A stretch of 64,000 bases of DNA from JAOABV01 sp039801465 (GCA_039801465.1 JBDRUT010000001.1:1-64000); one strand, 5' to 3'. Positions 34,368 through 43,710 are shown, counted from the first letter of the stretch. Made by a program: numbers and translations. Notes: a model not told the origin generated them from the sequence alone.

Positions 34368-36614
34368 ATGAAATATAAACTATATTTAATTGGCCTGTTA
34401 ATAATCTTTCTTAGCATTTCAATAGCAAATGCTAAGACAATGGTTATCCGCGTGTATGCGAAGAATTACGAAGAACTGGCAAGACATATTGACTTTAAGT
34501 ATACTAATATTGAAATTGCTGGTGCTAAACCCCAAGAATGGTATGAATTGCTCGTTGAATCTGAAGATTATCCTGTAGTCTTGGCATCAGGATTGAAAAG
34601 TCAAATTATTATTGAAGATTTAGAAGTTCAAAAAGCCGAAATTCTTTCCCGTGCTCAATATCATAGTCTTGATTCGGTAAATCTATTGTTAAGAAGTTAT
34701 ACTAATACCGCACCGCAGATATGTGCTTTAGAAAGTCTTGGGCTATCATACGAAAATCGTCAAATCTATGGTGTAAAAATTTCTGATAATGTTAATATTT
34801 CTGAGCCACAAGAACCGGGTGTCTTCTTTTGTGGTCTGCATCATGCGCGAGAATGGGCAACAGTTGAGATGTGCCTGTTCATTATTGATTCCATTATTCG
34901 GGCTTATCGCACTGTGCCCGAAATCCAGAATTTAGTTAATAATCATGAAATCTGGGTCTTTCCGGTTATTAATCCTGATGGTTATTATTATGATTATCCT
35001 TTAAGACGCTCTTGGCGTAAGAACCGCCAGCCGTTTGGTGGTTCAATTGGAACGGATTTGAATCGTAATTATATTGGAGCGTGTAATGGCGACCGATTTG
35101 GTTTATGGGGGGCTTTGACTTCTGGTGCTCAGAGTTCACATTCGCCATCCAGTGAGACATTTATGGGTCAATACGGTGCTTCAAGCCCGGAAATATCCGC
35201 TGTCGTCAACTTCTTTAGGACTCATAATATTAATGCTTCATTATCGTTCCATTCTTATTCGGAACTGGTGCTTTGGCCCTGGGGTTATCAAAATATTCCT
35301 ACTCCAGATAATGCTTTATATCAACGCGTCGGCACAACAATGGCGAATATGATTCAAAAGTTATCTGGTGGCACTTATACACCGCAACAGAGTCCTTTGC
35401 TCTATCCGGTTTCCAGTGGTTGCGATGATTGGATATATGGTTGGAATAAATATCTCAATGGTGTTCCTTGTCTTGCTTTTACTAATGAAATTGGTACAGC
35501 ATTTTATCAGTCACTTACTGATGTTGACCAGATTGTCCGCCAGAATTTCAAAGCCGTGGTTTTCTTAACAAATTTCTCAGATAGTGTTAGAATTCTAATG
35601 AAAGGATTTGTTCCACCACCGGAAATTTCAGTGCCTGATACCACAACCAGCAGTAGTTTTGTCGTCTCGTGGAAACCAAAGAATCCCCAGTTTAATAATC
35701 CGGAATACTGGGAATTACAGGAACTCACAAACTACAATGTTAGCCAAGACCAATTTGATACGCTCTTACCCTGTTGGCAAGTTCAAGGATTTGTATTGAG
35801 TTCCCGCAGAGCTTACTCAGGCTCAAAAAGTATGTGGTCAGATTCGGCAAATAACATTTCAAATTACATTCGCACAACTTATCCCTATCTTGTTAATTCC
35901 GGAGATTCGTTGACTTTCTGGTGCTGGTATAATTTAGAAAAGAATTATGATGTTGCAGTGGCTGAAGTATCATTTAACACCAAAGAATGGTTTCAATTAG
36001 GCACGAGAATGACAGATACTTCTGGCGGTTGGAAAAGATTTGCTTATTCTTTAGAACCTTACGTAGGAAAATCAATTTATATCCAGTTCCGCGTTATGAC
36101 TGATGGCAGTGTCTTAAAAAACGGATTCTATCTTGACGATGTTTATCCTGTGCCAATGTTTCACAATACAAGAATCGTCGCGTCTAATATCCCGGACACT
36201 TTTTATTTAGTTTGGGTTTCACAACCCGGACATTATTGGTATCGCGTGCGCGGTTATAATACGACTAACAATTGGGGCGAATATAGTATGTTGGGTGGTG
36301 TCGAGGTGTTGTCCGCTGATATTACAGAAACCCAAAACAAAGGTTATATCACATTCAACATAATCCCTAATCTTTTCTCTATCAAAACCATGATTCAGTA
36401 TAGTGTTCCTTATGAAACTAAAGTTGTGCTGAACTTATACGACATTACCGGCAGAGAACTGACTAAATTAGTCAATAGCGACCATAAACCCGGTGTTTAT
36501 CAGATAAATTGGCAGGCAATTGATAACCATAAAAAGAGATTGGCATCAGGTGTTTATTTTGTAAAGCTTAACATTGGCGAAAAAAGCCTCACCAAAAGAA
36601 TAATAATCCTTTAA
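34368..36614 (+). CDS. secreted zinc carboxypeptidase (peptidase M14) with sorting module
   Basis: 748 aa from the ATG at 34368 (GGAG 7 nt upstream; an in-frame TTG lies 15 nt earlier). Signal peptide ~1-22 (...SIANAKT). A ~90-aa propeptide-like region precedes the M14 domain (about 110-405): zinc ligands in GLHHAREWATVE (HxxE) and SFHSYSELVLWPWGY (His), substrate Arg/Asn in GTDLNRNY, and the catalytic Glu in FTNEIGTAF. Next an Ig-like and a choice-of-anchor-J-like domain (~415-620), then the C-terminal module LYDITGRELTKLV / SGVYFVKLNIGEKS. Hydrolyses C-terminal residues of peptides outside the cell. Confidence 0.9.
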   Translation: MKYKLYLIGLLIIFLSISIANAKTMVIRVYAKNYEELARHIDFKYTNIEIAGAKPQEWYELLVESEDYPVVLASGLKSQIIIEDLEVQKAEILSRAQYHSLDSVNLLLRSYTNTAPQICALESLGLSYENRQIYGVKISDNVNISEPQEPGVFFCGLHHAREWATVEMCLFIIDSIIRAYRTVPEIQNLVNNHEIWVFPVINPDGYYYDYPLRRSWRKNRQPFGGSIGTDLNRNYIGACNGDRFGLWGALTSGAQSSHSPSSETFMGQYGASSPEISAVVNFFRTHNINASLSFHSYSELVLWPWGYQNIPTPDNALYQRVGTTMANMIQKLSGGTYTPQQSPLLYPVSSGCDDWIYGWNKYLNGVPCLAFTNEIGTAFYQSLTDVDQIVRQNFKAVVFLTNFSDSVRILMKGFVPPPEISVPDTTTSSSFVVSWKPKNPQFNNPEYWELQELTNYNVSQDQFDTLLPCWQVQGFVLSSRRAYSGSKSMWSDSANNISNYIRTTYPYLVNSGDSLTFWCWYNLEKNYDVAVAEVSFNTKEWFQLGTRMTDTSGGWKRFAYSLEPYVGKSIYIQFRVMTDGSVLKNGFYLDDVYPVPMFHNTRIVASNIPDTFYLVWVSQPGHYWYRVRGYNTTNNWGEYSMLGGVEVLSADITETQNKGYITFNIIPNLFSIKTMIQYSVPYETKVVLNLYDITGRELTKLVNSDHKPGVYQINWQAIDNHKKRLASGVYFVKLNIGEKSLTKRIIIL

Positions 36615-36624
36615 TCTTTTCAGG

Positions 36625-36870
36625 CGAGAGCCAGAGCATACTCTATTGTCCTGTAGGTAAACCCCTCGGCATGCCAGGGGGCAAGCCGACGGGCAAGCCG
36701 GTGGGCAACCCACCGGCTTATCTATCCGACAACAGAATCCACAGTCATTTAGTTTGACCTCTCCACTACTCAGTGATTTAACCAAAAGATTATCAATAAG
36801 ATAGCAGAACGAGTTGCCTAATCTTCTACCTGCGGGGTCAAGCAGACCGGCTTGATTTTGTTAGTTGTGG
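36625..36870 (+). repeat. dispersed repeat, copy 3 (diverged, shorter)
   Basis: Same orientation as copy 1. The 12-bp-periodic core (36660-36715: GGCATGCCAGGG, GGCAAGCCGACG, GGCAAGCCGGTG, GGCAACCCACCG) and the right part with GATTTAACC, ATCAATAAGATAGCAGA and CAGACCGG match copy 1, but identity is visibly lower and the AT-rich left arm is missing. The core again stays open on both strands (GKPTGKPVGNPPAYL; PSACPLACR). It fills the space between the convergent M14 gene and comM. Confidence 0.75.
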
Positions 36871-36884
36871 TTATCTTGGACTTA

Positions 36885-38426
36885 TTACACTAAGCTTCGG
36901 TCAAAATTCCTATATTGGATTGCTTCGGAGATATGGGCAGGTTTGATATTAATGCTTGCTTCTAAGTCAGCAATTGTTCGGGCAACTTTTAAGATTCTGT
37001 CATAAGCACGCGCAGACATACCCAAGCGGTCAATCGCATTTTTTAATAGACCTTCGCTGGTTGTATCAATCTCACAGAACTTGCGGATTTCTTTTGTTTC
37101 CATTTGGCTATTACAATAGATTGGCTTTTTCTTCTTTATATCCTTAAATCGTTCAAGTTGAATCTCTCGGGCTTTATTAACCCGTTCGCGAATCTTTTCC
37201 GATGATTCTGTAGGTTCCTTTTTTGCCAGTGACTCATATTTAATTGAAGGCACATCAATATGGACATCAATTCTATCTAAAAGCGGACCGGAAATCTTTG
37301 CTCGGTATTTTTTTATCATATGAATTGTGCAAGTGCATTCTTTATACGGGTCAGAAAAAAATCCACACGGACACGGATTCATTGACGCGATTAACATAAA
37401 TCGTGATGGATATGTGATTGTTGATTTTGCCCTGCCAATCGTGACAAACCCATCTTCTAATGGTTGACGCAATGATTCCAAAACATCCCGATGAAATTCA
37501 GGCAATTCATCTAAAAACAGAACACCGTTATTGGCTAAAGATACTTCACCTGGTTTCGGATAAGCACCACCACCAATCAAGCCGGCTTCAGAAATTGAAT
37601 GGTGAGGCGAACGAAATGGTCGAGTGGCAACAATTGGCTGATTAGTTGCTAATATTCCTGCAATGCTATGAATTTTAGTAGTTTCTAATGACTCTTCTAA
37701 CTCCATCTTGGGTAAGATTGTTGGCAATCTGCGCGCCAACATTGTCTTCCCGGTTCCAGGTGGACCTAACATTAAGATATTATGTCCACCGGCAGCTGCA
37801 ACTTCTAATGCCCTTTTAGCATGCTCTTGTCCTTTCACTTCCGAAAAATCGACACTATATTCTGATGCAGACTGAAAGACATTCTCAAAATCGGATTTTA
37901 GCGGTTCAATCGTTTTTGTGCCAGATAAGAACTGGATGACTTCAACTAAATTTTCCATTGGATAGACATTTGCACCTTTAACCAAAGCGGCTTCTGGTCC
38001 ATTTTCTTTTGGTAGAATGATGCCAGAAAAGTTCATATCTCTTGCTGCCATTGCCATTGAAATTGCTCCTCTAATTGGTCTAAGAGTTCCATCCAGCGAA
38101 AGTTCACCCAGAATTAAAAATTTTGATAGAAGATTAGAGCGGAAAACTCCTAATGCTGATAACATTCCAATAGCAATAGGCAAATCAAAGATTGCTCCTT
38201 CTTTTTTAATATCAGCCGGTGCTAAATTCACAGTGATTCTTCGAACTGGAAGTTTGAAACCGGAATTCTTGACTGCTGCGGTTACGCGATGTTGTGACTC
38301 TTTCACAGCATTGTCTGGCAGACCAACAATCACAAAAGAATGTAATCCGTAGCCCATATCAACTTCAACATCAACAATGTAGGCGTCAATACCATAAGTG
38401 CTGGCTGAATATACTTTCGCAAGCAT
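36885..38426 (-). CDS. comM: YifB/ComM family AAA+ ATPase
   Basis: 513 aa. N-terminal Lon-protease-S5-like domain (VDVEVDMGYGLHSFVIVGLPD, NLAPADIKKEGA), central Mg-chelatase-type AAA+ with Walker A GPPGTGKTMLARRLP, Walker B GVLFLDELPEF, sensor SMNPCPCG, and a C-terminal lid (ARAYDRILKVARTIADLE). ComM is a hexameric helicase that promotes branch migration during integration of transforming DNA, especially of diverged sequence. Last gene of the rpsP-to-comM minus-strand cluster. Together with comEC and the ComEA-like gene it suggests a working transformation pathway. Confidence 0.93.
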   Translation of the reverse strand: MLAKVYSASTYGIDAYIVDVEVDMGYGLHSFVIVGLPDNAVKESQHRVTAAVKNSGFKLPVRRITVNLAPADIKKEGAIFDLPIAIGMLSALGVFRSNLLSKFLILGELSLDGTLRPIRGAISMAMAARDMNFSGIILPKENGPEAALVKGANVYPMENLVEVIQFLSGTKTIEPLKSDFENVFQSASEYSVDFSEVKGQEHAKRALEVAAAGGHNILMLGPPGTGKTMLARRLPTILPKMELEESLETTKIHSIAGILATNQPIVATRPFRSPHHSISEAGLIGGGAYPKPGEVSLANNGVLFLDELPEFHRDVLESLRQPLEDGFVTIGRAKSTITYPSRFMLIASMNPCPCGFFSDPYKECTCTIHMIKKYRAKISGPLLDRIDVHIDVPSIKYESLAKKEPTESSEKIRERVNKAREIQLERFKDIKKKKPIYCNSQMETKEIRKFCEIDTTSEGLLKNAIDRLGMSARAYDRILKVARTIADLEASINIKPAHISEAIQYRNFDRSLV

Positions 38427-38448
38427 AGAAACAGAATACGAATAATTC

Positions 38449-38607
38449 TCAATTAGTCAATACCATTGGTCTGGTGAGTAATGCTGAAGGGAAAAAGCGA
38501 CTGACTACACCTGCCTCAGGAAATGGGCAAAAGAATTCCAAAGCCTTACGATTGGTCGACTCGCACGATATAGCCGAGATCAGAATGTAAGTAATTTTGT
38601 AATCCAT
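38449..38607 (-). CDS. small ORF coupled to yraN (52 aa, doubtful)
   Basis: Its ATG (38607-38605) overlaps the yraN stop by one base (TAATG) and it runs 52 codons: begins MDYKITYILISAISCESTNR, ends ...TRPMVLTN. This fills the otherwise empty 180 bp between yraN and comM. Base composition is richer in G+C than neighbours. No family recognised; the overlap is the only argument for a gene. Confidence 0.3.
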   Translation of the reverse strand: MDYKITYILISAISCESTNRKALEFFCPFPEAGVVSRFFPSALLTRPMVLTN

Positions 38608-38945
38608 TAGAATGCGTCTCTTATATGTTCAATCTTTTGTTTACTACTGATAATGCTTAGGACATCAAATCTTATTTCATAGTCTTCATAACCTTTTTGT
38701 GCTAAATAATATTCAGCCAAATCTCTTAATTTCATCTGTTTCTTTCTTCCAATGCTTTCAAAAGGTTCAGCAAGAAAATCCGAACGTCGGGTCTTTACTT
38801 CAACAAAGACAATTGTATTTTTATCTTGAGCGATTATATCAATCTCGCCTAAAGGACAACGATAGTTTTTGTCTAAAATCTTAAAGCCCAGATTTCTTAA
38901 ATACTTTTCGGCTAATAATTCGCCTTGTTTACCGAGTTTAAGCAT
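38607..38945 (-). CDS. yraN: YraN family (UPF0102) putative nuclease
   Basis: 112 aa. GKQGELLAEKYLRNLGFKILDKNYRCPLGEIDII and VFVEVKTRRS (shown in part: GEIDIIAQD, FVEVKTRR) form the PD-(D/E)XK-like core (Glu/Asp in GEID, ExK in EVK). Function unproven in the family; commonly next to rnhB, as here (1-nt gap). Plausible role in DNA processing or recombination. Confidence 0.93.
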   Translation of the reverse strand: MLKLGKQGELLAEKYLRNLGFKILDKNYRCPLGEIDIIAQDKNTIVFVEVKTRRSDFLAEPFESIGRKKQMKLRDLAEYYLAQKGYEDYEIRFDVLSIISSKQKIEHIRDAF

Positions 38946-38946
38946 C

Positions 38947-39558
38947 TCAGAATCTATTTAATGCTAAACGCACCGGGGCAAAACTTTTCCGATGAACTGC
39001 CGAAGGTCCAATTTGCATCAAAACTTTTCGATGAAACTTTGTCGGATAACCTTTGTTTTCAATAAAGTTGTATGCCGGATATTTTTTATGGAGTTTTGCC
39101 ATATATCGGTCGCGACTCACTTTGGCAATAATTGAAGCACAAGCAATAGAAAGACTCTTCTCATCACCATCAATAATTCCCTGATTAGGCACATCAAGAT
39201 TGGGAATCTCAAATCCGTCAACCAGCGCTAAATCAAATCTATGATTTAAATTCTCAATTGCTCGGCGCATTGCTAAAAATGAGGCATTACGGATATTATA
39301 TTTATCAATTTCTGTAACGCTTGCTCTACCAATTCCGTATGCGATTGCTCTTTTAATTATCATTGAATAAAAAGTTTCTCTTGCTTTGGCAGTTAACTGT
39401 TTAGAATCTTTAATTTCTGGGAAAAAAGCAAATGGTGGCAGAATAACTGCTCCGGCAAAGACCGGTCCGGCTAAAGCACCTCGGCCAACTTCATCAACCC
39501 CACAAAGAATAATCCCTTGCTTCCAAAGTTTCCAATCAGGAATATCTTTCAAATTCAA
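38947..39558 (-). CDS. rnhB: ribonuclease HII
   Basis: 203 aa. The four catalytic acids are visible: CGVDEVGRGALAGP (Asp, Glu), LALVDGFEIP (Asp) and the later SIACASIIAKVSRDR region with its acidic partner in DGDEKSLS. RNase HII removes single ribonucleotides and RNA from RNA-DNA hybrids. Followed 1 nt later by yraN, typical order. Confidence 0.96.
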   Translation of the reverse strand: MNLKDIPDWKLWKQGIILCGVDEVGRGALAGPVFAGAVILPPFAFFPEIKDSKQLTAKARETFYSMIIKRAIAYGIGRASVTEIDKYNIRNASFLAMRRAIENLNHRFDLALVDGFEIPNLDVPNQGIIDGDEKSLSIACASIIAKVSRDRYMAKLHKKYPAYNFIENKGYPTKFHRKVLMQIGPSAVHRKSFAPVRLALNRF

Positions 39559-39626
39559 AATTAATCGGTATAAAAAGTATAGTTGAGTATATTACAATCG
39601 AATCGAGATTAAATAATTCTCTCGGT

Positions 39627-39980
39627 CTATCCTTCTTTTAATTTGGCTTCTTGTCCTTTTTTCTCTCGCAGGTAATAGAGTTTTGCTCTTCGGACTTTGG
39701 TCTGTTTCTTCACTTCAATCTTTGTTATGATCGGCGAATTTATTGGAAAGATGCGTTCAACGCCAATTCCGCGACTAATTTTACGAACCGTGATTGTTTT
39801 GCTTTCGCCAACTCCACGCATCTTTATTACTGTGCCTTGAAAAGTAACCAGTCGTTCTTTATCACCTTCAACAATTTTGTGAGTAATTTTTACAATTGAG
39901 CCTGGTCTGATATCAGGTGCGATTACTCTTTCTTGTGTTTCTTTTACTTTCTTTTCTTTAACTTTTTTTTCTTTAGCCAT
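39627..39980 (-). CDS. rplS: ribosomal protein L19
   Basis: 117 aa. DIRPGSIVKITHKIVEGDKERL, FQGTVIKMRGVGESKTITVRK and GVERIFPINSP, KVRRAKLYYLR are L19 signatures (motifs such as QGTVI and VRRAKLYYLR). The first ~17 residues are a Lys/Glu-rich extension (AKEKKVKEKKVKETQE) not found in most L19; the last ~10 are also charged. Preceded by a GGAGA site. Cotranscribed after trmD. Confidence 0.96.
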   Translation of the reverse strand: MAKEKKVKEKKVKETQERVIAPDIRPGSIVKITHKIVEGDKERLVTFQGTVIKMRGVGESKTITVRKISRGIGVERIFPINSPIITKIEVKKQTKVRRAKLYYLREKKGQEAKLKEG

Positions 39981-40042
39981 TATTGTCTCCTTAATTAAAA
40001 GATTATCAGATTAACAAGTATTATCGACAAAATTACACATCT

Positions 40043-40741
40043 TTAAGAGTCTTGATTTGATTTTTGATTTTTTACATTTAATAAATCCGGTCGTTTTTCT
40101 TTAGTTAATTTTAATGCTTGCTGCAAACGCCATTCTTTAATCTTTTTATGGTCACCAGAGACCAAAACCTCCGGCACTTTATAACCCCGAAAATCTTGTG
40201 GTCTCGTATAATATGGTGCATCTAATAGTCCTGAACTGAAAGAATCTGAATCGACTGAATCATAGTCACCGACAACACCAGGAAGCAATCTTATGGTTGC
40301 TTCTAAGATAACTAATGCTGCGGCTTCTCCACCAGATAAGACATAGTCACCAATTGAAATCTCATCATTAACCAGATATTGACTGACCCGATAGTCAACT
40401 CCTTTATACCGGCCGCAGATTAAAATCAGGTGTTCTTTTTGAGCAAATTCTTGAGCAATTTTCTGGTTAAACTGCCGGCCCTGGGGAGAAAGCAGAATCA
40501 CATAGGAATTATCTTTTTTTACACTCTCTACCGCCTTAAAAATTGGTTCTGGTTTAAGAATCATTCCTGGTCCACCACCAAAAGGATAATCGTCAACTGT
40601 GCGATAATTGTCTGTAGCAAAATCTCGCAGATTGATAAGATGAATTTGGGCAATATTCTTCTCTTGAGCAATTCTTAAAACTCCACAAGAAATTGGATTG
40701 GAGAAATATTCAGGGAATATTGTAATAATATGAATGAGCAT
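40043..40741 (-). CDS. trmD: tRNA (guanine-37-N1) methyltransferase TrmD
   Basis: 232 aa. Trefoil-knot SPOUT enzyme: TIFPEYFSNPISCGVLRIA, DYPFGGGPGMILKPEP, CGRYKGVDYRVSQYLV, IGDYVLSGGEAA, and LLDAPYYTRPQDFRG. Methylates G37 of tRNAs to prevent frameshifting. The usual rimM gene that precedes trmD in rpsP-rimM-trmD-rplS operons is absent; a 115-bp spacer with a hairpin takes its place. Confidence 0.96.
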   Translation of the reverse strand: MLIHIITIFPEYFSNPISCGVLRIAQEKNIAQIHLINLRDFATDNYRTVDDYPFGGGPGMILKPEPIFKAVESVKKDNSYVILLSPQGRQFNQKIAQEFAQKEHLILICGRYKGVDYRVSQYLVNDEISIGDYVLSGGEAAALVILEATIRLLPGVVGDYDSVDSDSFSSGLLDAPYYTRPQDFRGYKVPEVLVSGDHKKIKEWRLQQALKLTKEKRPDLLNVKNQKSNQDS

Positions 40742-40798
40742 TGGACAAACTAATTACAATAATTAAATTTAGTCAGATACACATTTTAAGTTTTTTTA

Positions 40799-40821
40799 CG
40801 AGGTAAATAATAGATACCTCG
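40799..40821. other. hairpin in the trmD-khpA spacer
   Basis: CGAGGTA (40799-40805) and TACCTCG (40815-40821) form a perfect 7-bp stem with a 9-nt loop. On the transcribed (minus) strand it is followed by an A-run, not a T-run, so it is not a standard terminator; an RNA processing or regulatory site is possible. Confidence 0.4.
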
Positions 40822-40856
40822 AGTGTCGGCAAATATATTGAGTGAAAGGATACTTT

Positions 40857-41087
40857 TTATTCTAAGATTTCGAGTTGAGCGCGTTTACCTTGTTTCATTG
40901 CAGCGGCAGTGATAATTGCTCTCATCGCCTTTGCAGTGCGCCCTTCTTTTCCGATGATTTTACCGAGGTCGCCTTCGCCAACCCTTAATTCATAAATTAA
41001 AGTTTTTTCCCCGGCGATTTCCTTAATGGAAACCTTTTCTGGATGGTCGACAAGGGCTTTTGCCATATATTCAATCAGTTCTTTCAT
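40857..41087 (-). CDS. khpA: KH-domain RNA-binding protein KhpA
   Basis: 76 aa. A single KH domain with the GKIIGKEGRTAKAMRAII loop (GxxG as IGKEGR). KhpA proteins bind RNA, often with KhpB, and sit between rpsP and rimM/trmD in many genomes. GGAGGA precedes the ATG, 18 nt after rpsP. Confidence 0.95.
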   Translation of the reverse strand: MKELIEYMAKALVDHPEKVSIKEIAGEKTLIYELRVGEGDLGKIIGKEGRTAKAMRAIITAAAMKQGKRAQLEILE

Positions 41088-41105
41088 AGTGTCCTCCTCC
41101 TACGA

Positions 41106-41390
41106 CTAAATGCGGGCTTGGGAGTCCGATTCAACTCCACCCGCATCGAGCGTTTGAGTTTGCTTTATGTATCGTGTATAGAGTCGTTTGGCGGTGTCTG
41201 TAGCTTGTGCGCCTTTTGACAACCAGTATTCGACTCGTTCTTTGTTTAGCGTTAGATGTTTAGTTTTCGGATTATAGTATCCAACGGACTCAATATATTT
41301 GCCGTCCCTCGAGCGTCGTGAATCTGCTACTACTATCCGATAAAACGGACGATTACGCTGTCCGATTCGTTTCAGTCTTATCTTTACCAA
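41106..41390 (-). CDS. rpsP: ribosomal protein S16
   Basis: 94 aa. MVKIRLKRIGQRNRPFYRIVV, DSRRSRDGKYIESVGYYNP, and LSKGAQATDTAKRL are S16 signatures. First gene of the ribosomal/RNA-processing operon; GAGGTG in the leader serves as ribosome site. Driven by the promoter at 41418-41446. Confidence 0.97.
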   Translation of the reverse strand: MVKIRLKRIGQRNRPFYRIVVADSRRSRDGKYIESVGYYNPKTKHLTLNKERVEYWLSKGAQATDTAKRLYTRYIKQTQTLDAGGVESDSQARI

Positions 41391-41417
41391 TTTGCACCTC
41401 GTCGTTTAATATCATAT

Positions 41418-41446
41418 ATAATAATTAAAAAATCCTCTTCTGTCAA
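41418..41446 (-). promoter_or_regulatory. strong promoter of the rpsP operon
   Basis: On the minus strand TTGACA (41446-41441) and TATTAT (41423-41418) are 17 bp apart, followed by ATATG and ~25 nt to the rpsP start. The same spacer with this promoter is found again at 56761-56859. Confidence 0.75.
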
Positions 41447-41490
41447 CTGTTAATTTTCTTTTCACAACTATTCCTTATCTCTTATCCTGT

Positions 41491-42597
41491 TCAGGTTAGT
41501 TTCTTCATATTTTCTTCAGGTTTTGTTGATTCCAAACTTGATAGTTTGTCATCAAACTTAATAAGTCTCTTTTCGCAAGACTCATACCTTACTTGGGCAT
41601 TTTTCAGATGTGTTCCCAATGTTTCAAAATCTTCACGAAAGCTATTGAAATCGTTGGTCAATTTCTGTAATGCCATTAAAATTTGCTCAGCACTCTGCTC
41701 AATTTTGAGTCCACGCAAGCCAAGAGCGATTGCTTGAAGATAAGCATAAAGACTATTAGGAGAAACCGGTATTACTTTTCGCTCTAAAGCATATCGGGCA
41801 ACATTCTTCTCATCTGGATTTTCTTTGATAATCACTTCGTAATAAACATTTTCTGCTGGAATATACATCATCGCAAAATCATAGGTCCCTTCATTTGGTA
41901 AAATATATTTATCCGCAATATCGTCGATATGTTTTCTGACATCTTTTAAGAACTCCTTACGGAATCGCTGTCGTTCTTCTTCTGTAGAACTTTCTAGTAT
42001 CCGGGTAAAATTTTCTAAGGGAAATTTGGCGTCAATGGGCACTAATTTCGGCCCGAGTTTTACTACCGCATCAACCTTACCTGACTTAAATCCATATTGC
42101 AATTCATAATATTCTTGGGGGAGAATCTGACTTAATAAATCTCCTAAAATGAACTCACCTAAAAGACCACGAGTTTTTGGTGCTTTGAGAATTTCCGACA
42201 ATTTGGCAATATCTTTGCCAACATCAAATATCTGTTTTGATGCTTGAGACAACCCGCCAATCTCTTTTTTCACATCAGAGATAACTGATGCTGCTCGATC
42301 CAAGCGTTCGCCAATATGACCTGTGGTCGTAGAAAGTTGCTGCACAACGGCTTGCAGTTGTTGATTAATTTGTGCTGTAATCTGAGCCAATTGCAGATTT
42401 ATTAACTTTTGTTGTTCGGTCAAAGCATTACTCGTCTGATTACGCAAACTTTCAATCTGATTCTGTAACATTGTAAAACTCATATCCGATTGTGGTTTTT
42501 GTAGTCTTAATAATAAATAAACTGTTAAGCCAAGGATAACAATTAATAAAATTATAATAACAACAGCCATACGAAAAAATACCTCTGATTTTTCCAA
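41491..42597 (-). CDS. rmuC: RmuC-family DNA recombination protein
   Basis: 368 aa. One N-terminal membrane helix (about 9-30), a coiled coil (35-130, many Gln/Leu heptads), then the RmuC domain: ILKAPKTRGLLGEFILGDLL, DAVVKLGPKLVPIDAKFPLE, YDFAMMYIPAENVYYEV, and VIPVSPNSLYAYL. RmuC limits inversions/recombination by an unclear nuclease-like activity (PD-(D/E)XK-related core, e.g. VDAVV...PIDAKFP). A membrane-tethered coiled-coil form is usual. Its last codons and 3' flank are copied at 56761. Confidence 0.93.
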   Translation of the reverse strand: MEKSEVFFRMAVVIIILLIVILGLTVYLLLRLQKPQSDMSFTMLQNQIESLRNQTSNALTEQQKLINLQLAQITAQINQQLQAVVQQLSTTTGHIGERLDRAASVISDVKKEIGGLSQASKQIFDVGKDIAKLSEILKAPKTRGLLGEFILGDLLSQILPQEYYELQYGFKSGKVDAVVKLGPKLVPIDAKFPLENFTRILESSTEEERQRFRKEFLKDVRKHIDDIADKYILPNEGTYDFAMMYIPAENVYYEVIIKENPDEKNVARYALERKVIPVSPNSLYAYLQAIALGLRGLKIEQSAEQILMALQKLTNDFNSFREDFETLGTHLKNAQVRYESCEKRLIKFDDKLSSLESTKPEENMKKLT

Positions 42598-42735
42598 ATG
42601 TCAAGCATCAAGAAATATTGCCTCTATGGAGAAAAAGAGTTGACACAAAATTATTGTGCTACCTTTAATTCTTCCGATATTGACAGATGAGATATTATAT
42701 TATTAAATATATCAAACCATGCAAAGGATGATATT

Positions 42736-43710
42736 TTGAGAGTTTCATTTATTTATACTTCGCCTATTTCTGACCGCTGGGAAGCCTTAGATGTTTTACG
42801 GGGTATAGCAATCTTCTTTATGGTAATGGCAAATTTTCTTGCTTATTACAATATATTACCATCTTGGTTTTGGCATGCGTCTTGGAATGGTATTACAATT
42901 GCTGATTTAGGAATTCCAATTTTTCTCTTTGCTATGGGTATTGGCTATCAACTCTCTTTTGAGCGACGATTTGAACGGTCTGGTAAACTTTCTACTATTC
43001 TCCATTTCTTAAAACGATACCTTACTCTTTTTATCTTCGGTTTTTTCGGCTATTTTTTGGCAATGGGAAAAATCCAATGGGAAGTATTACAGACAATCAG
43101 CACAGTTGGTATTTTCAGCCTCGGATTTATGTTTATCCGACCATTAATGCGCATAATCGTTGCTTTGGTATTAACTGTTATTTATCAAATCACAATTCTT
43201 ACTTATGCTCAAAATTGGGTACTGAGTTTTGCTGAAACCGGTTTAGGTGGTCCATATGCAGTTCTCTCTTGGAATTTTATCCTCATCACGGGTTCAGTTC
43301 TTGCTTATTGGCTCAAATCCGACCAAGAAAAAAATATAATCGGTGTTTTAGCAATCTGGGCACTAATCAATCTCTTTATTGGTATTCTTATTTCTTTGGT
43401 CATTCCTTTTAATAAACATCTGGTCTCAATCTCTTATATTATATTTTCAACTGGCGTTGCGATTGTTGGCATATTACTTTTTCACATTATCACTGAAATT
43501 GGACATAAACGAATTTTGGTCTTTGATTCGTTAGGAAGAAATGCGTTGGTGTGTTATATTACCAGCCAACTCTTAGGTTTACTTATGTTCAAGTTTTTGC
43601 CAAATCCGCAAAATAATTTATTACTAACTTTAATTTCTATAATTCTTTTACTTATTTGTATTGGATTAGCACAGTTTCTTGATACCAAAAAGGTCTATAT
43701 TCGGCTTTAA
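42736..43710 (+). CDS. membrane acyltransferase, DUF5009/HGSNAT-like
   Basis: 324 aa beginning at TTG 42736, chosen because AAAGGA lies 8 nt upstream; there is no ATG before the first conserved motif. About ten membrane helices. WEALDVLRGIAIFFMVMANF followed by DLGIPIFLFAMGIGYQLSFERR is the start of the heparan-alpha-glucosaminide N-acetyltransferase-like (DUF5009/DUF1624) fold, with the RG and periplasmic residues for transmembrane acetyl transfer. Also FDSLGRNALVCYITSQLL near the end. Probably acetylates a cell-envelope sugar. Isolated gene, divergent from rmuC. Confidence 0.78.
   Translation: MRVSFIYTSPISDRWEALDVLRGIAIFFMVMANFLAYYNILPSWFWHASWNGITIADLGIPIFLFAMGIGYQLSFERRFERSGKLSTILHFLKRYLTLFIFGFFGYFLAMGKIQWEVLQTISTVGIFSLGFMFIRPLMRIIVALVLTVIYQITILTYAQNWVLSFAETGLGGPYAVLSWNFILITGSVLAYWLKSDQEKNIIGVLAIWALINLFIGILISLVIPFNKHLVSISYIIFSTGVAIVGILLFHIITEIGHKRILVFDSLGRNALVCYITSQLLGLLMFKFLPNPQNNLLLTLISIILLLICIGLAQFLDTKKVYIRL

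Noticed and set aside
36546..36785. 79-aa minus ORF with Cys-Pro repeats
   Set aside because: Overlaps the end of the M14 peptidase gene and repeat copy 3; no start signal.
38427..38606. tRNA or structured RNA between yraN and comM
   Set aside because: Composition is suggestive but there is no T-loop (GTTCRANNC) or cloverleaf pairing.
40799..40821. Intrinsic terminator between khpA and trmD
   Set aside because: No T-run on the transcribed strand and operon genes continue.
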